DNA from: Prorocentrum cordatum
Lineage: Eukaryota > Sar > Dinophyceae > Prorocentrales > Prorocentraceae
Reading direction: 5' to 3'
DNA length: 64,000 bases
Assembly (NCBI GenBank): GCA_963575745.1
Contig: CAUYUJ010015518.1
Coordinates: forward strand, 85,001-149,000
Part shown: one piece after another, positions 47,301 through 57,259 of the stretch
How positions within the stretch are numbered: position 1 is the stretch's first letter
Layout of the letters: each line of letters starts with the position of its first letter
Translations under genes and position numbers: made by a program
The notes under the pieces: generated by a model
Databases searched by the model: none
Told to the model about the DNA's origin: nothing
What the model saw: the letters and a program-made list of their open reading frames with translations, nothing else

Positions 47301-48035
47301 TCGTCATCAAAAAGAGTCTGGTCAGCGTTTGGATTGGCCGACTCCCTTCCGGTGATACCCGGGAGGCCAGGGCTCCTTTTGGCCCCGAGGCGGCAGTTCC
47401 ACGGCTGATTGGTCAGGCCAGTGTTCGGGCGGCTCCCATGGCACTCGATCAACTCGCAGAGGAGGGAGAAAACGTACCAATACTGCTACCCTTCCCTCGT
47501 TTTTGCTGTGTTGGCCTCCTCGGCTCCGCCGCTGGGTTCGCCCCGAAATTCTGGTCAGAACGCGCCCCGGGAGAGGTCCAGGGAGTAGCGTTAGCGGTGC
47601 CTGTTTGTTTTCCCGGAAACTCCCTCGGAGCCCAGCGTTATTTGCTTCCTGAAAGGGCGAGTGCAGGGAGGCCGGGACGAGTCAGAAGCGGCTGACGGCG
47701 GTGGGGCCGCGGTGACGGACGCCGAGCCCAGAACACTGACGAAGAGGCAAGATTATTCAGCACGGTCAGCACCGACACGAGCACCCGTGGCACCATAGGT
47801 TTTTCGGAGGTGGTGGGGGGATTTTCAGAGGCTTTGCGGATGTCTCGGGGCATGCTCGTAGATCTTCGAAGGCTCTTGGAGGCCCTTGGAGGCCTTCGGA
47901 TGTTCCTGGTGGCGCAGGAGGTAAGGAGAGGACGATGGGTATTATTTGGAAAAGGGTGGGTGAATGGAGGGGGTAGACCAGGGGAGGGAACAGACATTTG
48001 AGAGAGGAATGAAGGTGCCGTCGATGAAGATGAGG
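47301..48035. other. Unique spacer, no supported gene
   Basis: Complex sequence. A frame through 47439-47695 is Leu/Pro/Ala-rich without domain. 47810-47920 carries GAGGCTTTGC/GGAGGCCCTTGG repeats. Confidence 0.4.
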
Positions 48036-48289
48036 AGAAGGAGGATGAAAAGGAGGTTGAGGAGGATGAGCAGGAGGATGAAGAGGAGGAGGAGGAGGAA
48101 TAGGAGGAGGAAGAGGAGGAAGAGGAAGAGGAGGAGGAGGAGGAGGAGGACGAGGAGGAGGAGGAGGAGGGCGAGGAAGAGGAGGAGGAGGAGCAGAGGA
48201 GGGGGTGGAGGAAGACAGACGAGCAGGAGGATAATGGCGGGACAAGCAGGAGGAGGGAGATGAGGAGGAGGTGGAGGAGGTGGAGGAGG
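48036..48289 (+). repeat. (GGA/GAA)n tract
   Basis: GAGGAGGAGGATGA-type triplets, forming the head of dispersed repeat B copy 2. Confidence 0.85.
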
Positions 48290-48590
48290 AGGAGGAGGAC
48301 AAGTGTAAGCCCAAGACTCATCCACGATGTTGGGATAATCCCTTCCTCCAAGCTCCCTCTTCATATGCCGCATACAAGGATCCATTTTTCACTGAGGGAA
48401 CTGCCCCGTTGGGAGTCAACCGTTTGAAGATCCTGAAGCGTGCCAAGCACCATTCTCGGAACTTCACCGCCAAGGTTCAACATGACTATTGCGTCTTGAC
48501 GATACTGACTCGTGCCACAATACCATTCCTGGGACTTCAAGACCGCGAATCAACGTGACCGTTGCGTCCTAACAGTCCAGAAACGTTCCG
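48290..48590 (+). repeat. Dispersed repeat B, copy 2
   Basis: Matches 16.01-16.33 kb segment by segment: GTGTAAGCCCAAGA, CTTCCTCCAAGC, CTCTTCATA, TTTCACTGAGG, AAGATCCTGAAG, CATTCCTGGGACTTC and CGAATCAACG. Here, too, it follows a GGA tract. Confidence 0.75.
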
Positions 48591-48599
48591 AACGCCGCT

Positions 48600-49069
48600 T
48601 CTGCTACGTTAACCATTGGAATCCGCGAACATGTTGAATTCGAATGTGCGCGGCGCTGAGGCGAGAACCACATTTTGAAAAGAAGCCGCCCTCAACCTGG
48701 GAAGCTCTCACATATTTTAAGAACGCATATGCTTGGCGCTAAGACGATCACCACATTTTGCAAACTTTCGCCCTCAATCCGTGCAACTCTTGCAACTTGT
48801 TCAAACGAGTGGGCGCAGCGCCAAGGCGAGAGCCGCATTTTGAAAACCACCCACCCTCAATCCGTGAAGCTCTTGCGTTGTTGGAACGAATGCGCGCGGC
48901 GCTAAGGCGAGAGCCAACGGTCCTCAATCCGTGACGCTCCGCCCTTCATCCGTGAAGCTGTTGCAAATGTTTGATCTTCGGGATCCTAAGTGGTAAGGAT
49001 GTCTGAGACGAAACGCCCCCTTTCGACCAGCCTCGGGGTGAGACAGGGAGGATTTTCGATAAGGACAAG
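48600..49069 (+). repeat. ~82-bp tandem repeat family C, copy 2
   Basis: Units marked by AGGCGAGAGCC-like sequence (48660, 48740, 48825, 48907) and CAATCCGTGAAGCTCTTGC. Ends in the tail TTTCGACCAGCCTCGGGGTG, then ACAGGGAGGAT, as in copy 1. Confidence 0.8.
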
Positions 49070-49255
49070 GCATGGAGGAGGAGGAGGAGGAGGAGGAGAA
49101 GGAGGAGGGAGGAGGTGGAGGAGGAGGAGGAGGAGGAGGAGGAGGAAGAGGCGGAGGAGGAGGAGGAGGAGGAGGAGGAGGAGGAGGAGGAGGAGGAGGA
49201 GGAGGAGGAGGAGGAGGAGGAGGAGGAGGAGTAGGAGGAGGAAGGAGGAGGAGGA
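49070..49255 (+). repeat. (GGA)n tract
   Basis: GGA triplets with few breaks. The RT-derived frame downstream is open through it by chance. Confidence 0.9.
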
Positions 49256-51080
49256 TGGGTGCTCGGCTCGCAGTGACGAGATCCGCCATGCAGTTGGGGA
49301 CGCGCAAATTGGCGTCGGCGCCCCGGCCAGAACCGACGCTTTGCAGAAAGTGTTGACGGCCAGCGCTGACGAGTTGCCAGACTTTTTGTTCGTCTCCATC
49401 GACGTAAAGTGTGCTTTCCGCAGATGCAGGCGCCGCGAGCTTTCTCGAGCCTTGCGCCGTCGGTGCCTGGACGTGGAGCTACTGGCCCGCACGAAGTACG
49501 ACCGCCCTGGGCAGCGCGTCCTCCGTGGCAACCGCGGGCCTGGTGAAGTGGGACGGCAGGTGCTGGGCCTAGACGAGGGCTGCCCTGCCTCGCCAGCGTT
49601 TTTCGCCATTGCGTTGGCGGATCCTCTGGGTATTGTGCGCCGGGAGATGCAGGCGCTGCGCGCGAGGGCAGATTCGGTTGCCTACCTCGACGACGTAGAC
49701 TTCCGGGTGCCCCAGGAGCATGTGGAGCAGGCCATGCAGCTGGCTTCCCAGGCGGTCGGCGCGACAGGCCTCAAGTTCAGCACCGCCAAACTTGTAGTTT
49801 CCTTCGGGCGCGCCCGCTGGCATCCCAGCTGCGCTGCAGCCGAGCGTCGTGCCAGTGAAGCCAGGTGTGGGGAGCTCAATACTCTGCGTGCGTAGCGGAC
49901 GTCTCCAGGAGGACGACGATGACTTGCGCGACGTGCTGGCAGGGGTCGACGGGTTAGTCCAGGTGGACTGCTCGAGGGCCAGGATTGTCGCGATCGCAGA
50001 CCGCTGGCGTCTCCGTCGTCCGCCATGGCTTAGCAGAGCACGTTGCGTGGTCAGGTTTTGCGAGCGTCGTGAGCGGCGTTGTCACTCATGTTCAGCGCGC
50101 GCAGGCAGGCGACCCCGTGCAGTGGCGCCGATTAGACGACAAAGTTGTTGCCACTGTCGGGGTTCGACTCGGCGAGCCGCTGTCGGACTTATCCCGCAAG
50201 GTCCTGTTCTCGAGCGCGAAGTTCGGCGTCGGCGGTCTGGCGAGCGCGGAGACCAGGACGGACCCTGCCTTCCTCGGCTCCTGGACACAGGTGGAGGCCG
50301 TCGTCTACCGGTTGCAGCGCTCGGAAACGTCGGCGCAGCAGCAGTAGCACTAGACAGTGCGGGCGGCGACGGAACGAGTGCGGGCGGCGGGCGGATCAGT
50401 GGCAATCCGCACTCAGAAGGCCATCGCCCAGTCTTTGCTAGCCAGGCGGAACCGACAGCTCAAGGCAGGGCTGGAGGACGACGCGGCGACACTCCTCAAC
50501 TCCCAGGCTTTGGAGGGCGGGGCGTGGCTCCAAGCAACCCTTTGCGATCGTGATGTGATGTCGGACGACGAATTCAGCGTGTGCTTGCGGCGGCGCCTTC
50601 TTGTCGAATACCCAACCAGACAGGGCGCGTTGCCGTGCATGCTCTGGGCCCGCGGTGCCCGCCGAACGTGCGGGTGTATCTTGCGACGTCGTTGGGGCAG
50701 CCACGCCGTTTCCTGCGAGAAAGGCCCAGGCTGCTCCAGACGCCACAACGACTGCTCGGAGGAGCTGGCTGGCTGGGGTGCCAGGGGCGCGTGGGCCCTG
50801 AGACTCTGACAGAACTGCGCGTGCTTAGCTGGGGCCAGCCAGGCCAGCGGGGCATGGACCGGGCGGTGATGGACGTAGTCGCTCCCAGAGACTTGGCCGG
50901 CCAGGGGCGGCTGTTCATACATGTGTCGGTCGTGGAACCGACTTCGGCCGATGCCGCTGCGGCACAGGCCCGTGCCCGCCGCCCAGGCTTGGCAGCTGCA
51001 GACCAGGAGCGCACCAAACACACGCGCCACCCCGGTGGACACTTGCTGCTGGCCGTGGGTGGCTCGCGATCACGGCCGCG
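49256..51080 (+). pseudogene. Reverse-transcriptase relic (YLDD type)
   Basis: Motif A SIDVKCAF (Asp codon at 49401), motif B DEGCPASPAFF (49572 on) and motif C YLDD (49683-49694) lie in one frame to 49895. The C-terminal part then continues in other frames. 49985-50347 includes GVRLGEPLSDLSRK and AKFGVGGLASAET. After a stop, 50357-50809 has LRRRLLVEYP, Cys pairs, GSHAVSC and RRHND, which resemble the GDHA...C...RRHN segment of a dinoflagellate RT family I recall. A last piece near 50830-51050 is in yet another frame. At least three frame changes and one stop, so inactive. It has no sequence kinship with the giant LINE beyond the RT fold. Confidence 0.65.
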
Positions 51081-51304
51081 TTCCCATCTCCAACGCCTTC
51101 TGGTTTCTTCTGCCTTTCTCCCCCCTTTGCTCTCTCCTTCCCCCATGCTGTTTTTCTTAAGGGGGGGTGGGCCCTTTCGCCAGTACCCGGGTGGACTGAG
51201 AAAACATTTGGATGGGTGCACCCCCTCTATGGCTCTGTGTGGACGGTCGGCCAGTACGCCTGGCCATAGTGGACGTTTGTTCTAAAGTGGGACACGTGCC
51301 GGGG

Positions 51305-51835
<531 letters not shown>

Positions 51836-51839
51836 GCAG

Positions 51840-52105
51840 GACACCTAATAACAATACTAATCGTAGTACAATAATCATAGTAAGCTTAATACGAGTCATA
51901 CGAGTTTTACTGACAATAGCAGCAGTAGTAAGAGTAGTAATGAGACAGAGGATGATGACGCACAATCATAATAATACGAGAAACAATAAGAATCATACGA
52001 CCTTTATGAATACTAACACTAATAGTTGTAATGCGAACAATGATAATGATACTGATTCTGGTCATAACAATAATAATCATTAGAACAATACATGTAATTC
52101 TATAA
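51840..52105. other. AT-rich degenerate TAATA-type DNA
   Basis: Low-complexity AT-rich stretch (TAATAACAATACTAATCG, AATAATCAT and similar), like 52680-52740 and 53360-53640. It brackets the composite GGGCTATA copies. Confidence 0.6.
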
Positions 52106-52675
52106 TACCGGAGAAAAGCCCAATCATGATATTTTTAGGGCTGTAGGGCTATGGGGCTATACGGTTGTAGGACCATAGGGCTAGGGCTATAGGACTATAG
52201 GGTTATAGGGCTATAGCAACAGGCAGTAAGGCTATAGGGCTATAGGCCTATAAGGGCTATAGGGTTAGAGGGCTATAGGGCGATTTGGGCTATAGGGCAT
52301 AAGGACTATAGGGCTATTAGGGCTATAGGGCTATAGGGCTATAGGGCTATAGGGCTATAGGGCTATAGGGCTATAGTGCTATAGGCCTAGAGGTCTATAG
52401 GGATATAGGGCTATAGAGCTATAGGGCTATAGGGCGATAGAGCACCGCGGGCACCCCGGGGCGCCTCCGGGCACCCTGGGGCACCTCCGGGCAACCCTGC
52501 AGACCTCCGGGCACCTCCGGGCACCCGGGCACCCGGGCACCCCCGGGCACCTGGGCACCCCCGGGCATCCGGGCACCTGGGCGTGCGGCGAAAATCGGCG
52601 GCAAACCTAACCTAACCATCTGAATCCGCTAAGACCCCAACAGAGGCAAGCTCTGATTGAGTAATAACGAAGAGT
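52106..52675 (+). repeat. Composite GGGCTATA repeat, copy 2
   Basis: Head GGAGAAAAGCCCAATCATGA with TTTTTAGGG, octamers 52136-52440, GGGCACC block 52445-52580, then tail GAAAATCGGCGGC, AACCTAACCTAACCAT, TGAATCCGCTAAG, CAGAGGCAAGCTCTGATT. Confidence 0.85.
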
Positions 52676-52744
52676 GAGGCGAATACGGACGCTAATAATA
52701 ACAATAATAAGGCGACCAATGCTAATGCTTCTGATACGAAGCTA

Positions 52745-53345
52745 ATGACACCGGAGAAACATCCAATCATATTTTTGTTGGGGCAACGGGGCTATTTGGG
52801 CTATATGGCTATAGGGGTATAGTGATATAGGGCTATTGGGCTATAGGGGCTATAGGACATTAGGGCTATGGGGCTATAGGGCTATATGGCTATAGAGCTA
52901 TAGGGCTATAGGGCTATAGGGCTATAGAGCTATAGGGCTCTAGGGCTTTAGGGCTATAGGGCCATCGTGCTATAGGGCTATAGGGCTATAGGGCTATAAG
53001 GCTATAGGGCTATAGGGCTATTGGGCTATATGGGCTATATGGGCTATTGGGCTATTGGGCTACTGGGCTATAGGGCTATAAAGCTATATAAGGCTATAGG
53101 GCTATATGGCCATAGGGTACCAGGGAGCCCCCGGGCACCTCAGGGCACCCCCGAGCACCCGGGCACCCGGGCACCCCCGGGCACCGGGGCACCTGGCCAC
53201 CGGCCACCGAAATCCTGGGGCACCGGGCACCCACGGGCACCCACGGGCACCCCGGCACCCCGGCACCCGGCCACCCAATCGGCGCCGCACCTCACCTAAC
53301 CATATGAATCCGCTAGGGCCCCTACAGAGGCAAGCTCTGATTTGG
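52745..53345 (+). repeat. Composite GGGCTATA repeat, copy 3
   Basis: Head CCGGAGAAACATCCAATCAT with TTTTTG, octamers 52793-53115, GGGCACC block 53125-53275, tail AATCGGCGCCGC, ACCTCACCTAACCAT, TGAATCCGCTAGG, CAGAGGCAAGCTCTGATT. Confidence 0.85.
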
Positions 53346-53889
53346 GAATGAGAGCCGTCAGACGCATACTAATAATTAATAAGCAGGCTAAGACGACGAA
53401 CCCGAAAACGTAGTACTAGCAACATTGATAAAAACAATCTTCAACATTCCAATAGTAACCAGGATACCAGTAATACGAACACTATAACTTAAACGACGAA
53501 TAATAACACTCATAATGAGAATGCTAGTGAGACTAATCATCATCATCATCATCATCCTACTAACACTAACAATACTACTAGCAAGACTAATGCTAATAAT
53601 AATGATAACTCTAATTACAGTAATAATGCGTAATAGCGATACTGATGATGATGATGCTGATGATGATGAGGATATTAATCCGACTAGTATTACCAAGACG
53701 AATGATAAATCAATTCTTGACGCTTCGCGTATCCCCACCAGCCCATCCTACACCAGGCACTCGAACGAAGAGCGCCGATGATCGGCAGCTGTTCTTCTCC
53801 CCCTCTTCCTCCTTCTCCTCCGCCTTCTTCCTCCTCCTCTCCTCCTCCTCCCTCTCCTCCTCCTCTTCCTCCATCAATAGTAAGATCCG
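53346..53889. other. AT-rich TAATA/GAT spacer and (TCC)n tract
   Basis: 53360-53680 is AT-rich degenerate repeat. 53795-53875 is TCC triplets. No gene. Confidence 0.6.
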
Positions 53890-54033
53890 GATTGGAAACT
53901 AAGGTAACCCCAAAATGGCCCCAAGATGGCCCCAAGATGGCCCAAAATGGCCCAAAGATGGCCCAACATGGCCCCACGATGGCCCTAGCTGGCCCCAAGA
54001 TGGCTCCTTAGGGGAAGCTTGGAGGTGGAACAA

Positions 54034-54098
54034 GGCTCTTACTCTTGACTTTGGAAAACTTGACTTTACACCATTCTGAAAAGTCAAGAGTAAGAGCC
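54034..54098. repeat. 19-bp perfect inverted repeat
   Basis: Arm GGCTCTTACTCTTGACTTT (54034-54052) and its exact complement at 54080-54098, loop 27 bases. It sits between two similar ~25-base phrases (GGAAACTAAGGTAACCCC at ~53895 and GGAAGCCAAGGTAACCCC at ~54103). Confidence 0.85.
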
Positions 54099-54726
54099 GA
54101 ATTGGAAGCCAAGGTAACCCCAAGATGGCTCCAAGATGGCCCAAGATGGCCCCAAGATGGCCCCAAATGGCTCAAAGATAGCCCAACATGGCGTCTGGGG
54201 TCCTTTTAGACGCCATCGGGGCGCTCTGGGGGGGCATCTTGGAGCAAATGTATCAAAGAAGAGCAGAGCTTTAATTAGCGTTGCCCCTCCAGACTGTCTA
54301 ACATCGCTTCCTGGACCCCTCTTGGATCGCTCTTGGAGCGCTCTTGGACGCTGTTGAGGCAGTCTTGAGGCTCTCTTGGGCCCCTGTTGGGTCCCAGTTG
54401 GGACATCTTGGCGCTGAGGCCTCGGATGGGCTTCGGAAGCGAACAAGTGAGAACACCAAAAACATTGATCTTCCCTCGGGTTTTGAAGCATTTTGGCCTT
54501 TTGAGGGCACTCTAATGATGCTCTTGTGGGCACTTGGAACCATCTTGGAGCGGTCTTGGAACGTGTTGGAGCGTCTTCTGAACCATCTTCAGGCATCTTG
54601 CGCTATCTTGAGCCATCTTGGAGGCGATCTTGGGCTCTCTGAGGCCCTCTTGGAGCCGTCCTGGGTCATCTTGGACGCTCTGACCGCTTCCCGCCCCTCC
54701 TGTCCAGGTCAGCGGGGAGGGGGTAG

Positions 54727-54748
54727 GGGGAGGGGTAAACCCCTCCCC
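54727..54748. repeat. G-rich/C-rich 10-bp hairpin
   Basis: GGGGAGGGGT, AA, ACCCCTCCCC. Neighbouring GGGGG and GGGG runs on both sides also allow a G-quadruplex. Confidence 0.8.
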
Positions 54749-55710
54749 GAAGGGGAAGAGGGAGGGGTGGAAGAGGAAACGCCCTAAACCACCGACGCCC
54801 AGAGGGCTGGTGGGATTTTAGAATTCTTTTGTTTCAACCTCACCCCCTGTTTTTTTGCACGAAGACCCCGAGCGTTGAGGCCAGACCTGCCAAGCTGTCG
54901 GACCGTGTGTTCCCCGAATCGGTTTGGAAAGCCTTCGGTGAATACGTGGGCGTCTGGAAGGTCCTCTTGGCCGTCCGGAGGCCATGTTGATCCTCTCGGG
55001 CCTTCTTGGAGGGCGTTTTGGGGGGCTCTTGGGCCGTCTTGGAGGCCATCTTGAGCGTCTTGGATGCCTCTTGGGCCGTCTTGGGGGCCTCTTGGGGCCG
55101 TCTTGGGTCTCTTGGGCGATCCTTGGGGGCACTTGGGCCGTCTCGGGCCGTCGGAAGGCCGAACAGAAAGCAAATGCCACGATCCTTCAAAAATTAATGG
55201 GAAATCAATGATTTGGGCCTTTTCTGGCTTTCCTGGAGGCTCTCTTGGAGGCCTCTTGGGCCGTCTTGGGCCATCTTAGGGCCATTTTCGGCCGTCTTGG
55301 TGGGCTCCTGGCCCGTCGGGAGCCGTTCGGGGGGCCTCTCTGGGCCGACTTGGGGCCCTCTTGGAATGCTCTAGGGCCGTCTTGGAGGCCATCTTGGGCG
55401 TCTTAAAGGCCTCCTGGGCCGTATTGGGGGCCGTCTTGGGGGCTTCTTGGGTCGTTCTGGGGCATCTTGGAGGCCTCTTGGGCGATCTTTGGGCGATCGT
55501 TGGGGGCCCTTGGGCCGTCTCGGGTCGTCGGAAGGCCGAAAAGAAGCAGATGTCAAAATCCTTCAAAAACCTAAGGAACGTATGTGTGTTTGGCCTTTTC
55601 TGGCCTTCCTGGAGGCCCTGGCCCGAGGCATTGTGGCAAGTCTTCAGGCATTTGGAACATTTGGTTTGTGCCTATTGCCGCCAAGCCGCTGTTACTCCGC
55701 CGCTGCCGCA

Positions 55711-56220
55711 ATGAACGTCGCGGTGCTTGCAGGAGCGTTCGCCATCTTGCTCGTCGGCCGCGGCTGCGTCGCCGCCGACGACCTGCCCGTGTCTTTGGAG
55801 GAGCGTCGTCTGATGGAGGGCGACTCGCGCAACTGCGACGCCACGAACGAGGCCGACGGCGTGGGGCTGCTTTAGTCACGGGCGTCGAACCCGGCGGACC
55901 GCAAATCGCGCATGCAGGGCCACAAACAACATGAGGAGGCGAGAGTGGAGGATGTACCGATCGATGTCCAGAACCTCAACTCTACCATTCATCGCCAGCA
56001 TGAACATCCTGGGGACGTGCATCTCCTTGGGAAAGATTGCAACAAAGAGTGCCCTGAAGCAGACACTTTCTGCTGCACTTATAGCGTCGGGTTGGTCAGA
56101 CAAACTTGCTGCGTGAGTCACAATGCGTGGATTATTCCAGGATACCCTTGCCCACATAATCAGTGGAATCGTTGCACGAGGGGGTATTGTTGTAAAGGCA
56201 GCATTTGTAGTCCGTGCTAG
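55711..56220 (+). CDS. Possible secreted Cys-rich protein with in-frame TAG
   Basis: From an ATG at 55711 the frame encodes a convincing signal peptide (MNVAVLAGAFAILLVGRGC, then AADD) and an acidic, propeptide-like stretch. It meets TAG at 55873-55875 and then continues in the same frame to TAG at 56218-56220. The distal part has 12 Cys in its last 60 residues, with CC pairs (FCC, TCC, YCC) and a C-terminal C-SP-C. This layout (signal, pro-region, Cys-rich module) is that of small secreted disulfide-rich proteins; I assign no family or activity. The inner TAG may be a real stop (pseudogene), a read-through codon or the end of an intron; a GT...AG stretch of 15 bases ends exactly on it, too short for a normal intron. 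It lies between family A blocks with no obvious partner gene. Confidence 0.45.
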
Positions 56221-56900
56221 CTCAGTTGTCCTCCTCTCTGCCCCGCTGGGTTACACGTCCTGCCCGTTCGCGTGCGAACCCGAAGGCTTCGTTGCCGTTG
56301 CGGCTGGTTGCCCAAGACGCCCCCAAGCAACCCAGGATAGCTTTCGGGCGGCTCTCCAGGCTCCCAGGAGGCCTCCAAAAGACCTCAAGATAGCTCCGAG
56401 AGGCCTTCCGAGAGCGCCCGGAGAACCTCATATCGTTAATGTTCATTGTTCATTGTTTCTGTTCAGGGTTTTTGGCCTTCTCGCCACTTCATGCTTCCAA
56501 CGCTCCAGGACGGCCGAAGAGGCCCCCAAGACCGCCCCGAGACCGCCCAAGAGGCCCCCAAGACGGCCCCAGGACGGGCCAAGACGGCCCCGAGACTGCC
56601 GAAGAGGCGCCCAGGACAGCTCCAGACCACCCCAGAACAGGCCCACGGTGAGCCCAAGAGCGGGAGCAGGAGGCCTCCAGAGACCTTTGAGAGGACTCCG
56701 AGACCCCCCAGGGGCCTCCAACGCACCCCAGACCCTTGAGAGGCCCCCCAAAAATTCCCGACGAGGCCCCCCAAACAGCCCAAGAGAGCTTCGAGAGCCG
56801 TCCCGAGAGAGCCCGAAGAGGATCTTTGCTTCCCTGTGGAGTTTGTCTACGTTTTTCGCCTTCTCACGTTTTTCCCGCTTCCAACGCTCCAAGACCGAGG
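56221..56900 (-). repeat. Family A fragment in reverse orientation
   Basis: AAGAGGCCCCCAAGACGGCCCC units (reverse complement of family A). The terminal phrase GCTTCCAACGCTCCAGGAC (56500) is the complement of the end phrase at 8.43 kb, and a second copy is at 56877. Confidence 0.75.
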
Positions 56901-57259
56901 AATTTGAGATAGAAAAAAAGGAGGAATTCCAATGATTCCCGTTATTTTCCAGCTGGGACTCCTACTCCCTATCCTCTTTCTCGAGCCCCATCAAGACTTC
57001 GGGGGCACATGCAATAATGTTTCGGGAACGCTGTTGAACTCTCTGACGCTGTCTTGACACTCTCTTGGATCGTCTTCGTGTCCCCTGGCTTGTAACACCT
57101 GTAGCCAGCGCGGCGTTGCGACTGCGGGAGGAGGGAGCCTCAACCGCGGTGTCGCCGATGCCAGATGTGCTCGCCTTGCTGAGTGGAGCTCGGCGCTGAC
57201 TGAACGACTGGCACTCGCGGCGCTAATTAGGCTCGAAGTAGTCTGCGCTTGCGGGTGGG
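56901..57259. other. Unique spacer, nothing recognised
   Basis: Complex sequence without repeats or supported frames. Confidence 0.4.

Larger units (their letters stand above)
53890..55660. repeat. Family A fragments, both orientations
   Basis: 53890-54190 holds CCCCAAGATGGCC units, the reverse complement of the family A subunit. From ~54230 the forward orientation resumes (CTTGGAGCGCTCTTGG). The hairpin-module flank appears at 54860-54960 (GAGCGTTGAGGCCAG, GTGTTCCCCGAATCGGTTTG) although the GC hairpin itself is gone. ~400-bp units end at 55150-55215 and 55535-55600. Confidence 0.8.

Noticed and set aside
47439-47695. Leu/Pro-rich frame as a gene
   Set aside because: No domain, no neighbouring signals, and the frame starts within a TCC repeat.
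54158-54178. CCAAATGGCTCAAAG resembling a dinoflagellate spliced-leader relic
   Set aside because: It is part of the CCCCAAGATGGCC repeat run and matches the leader only partly.
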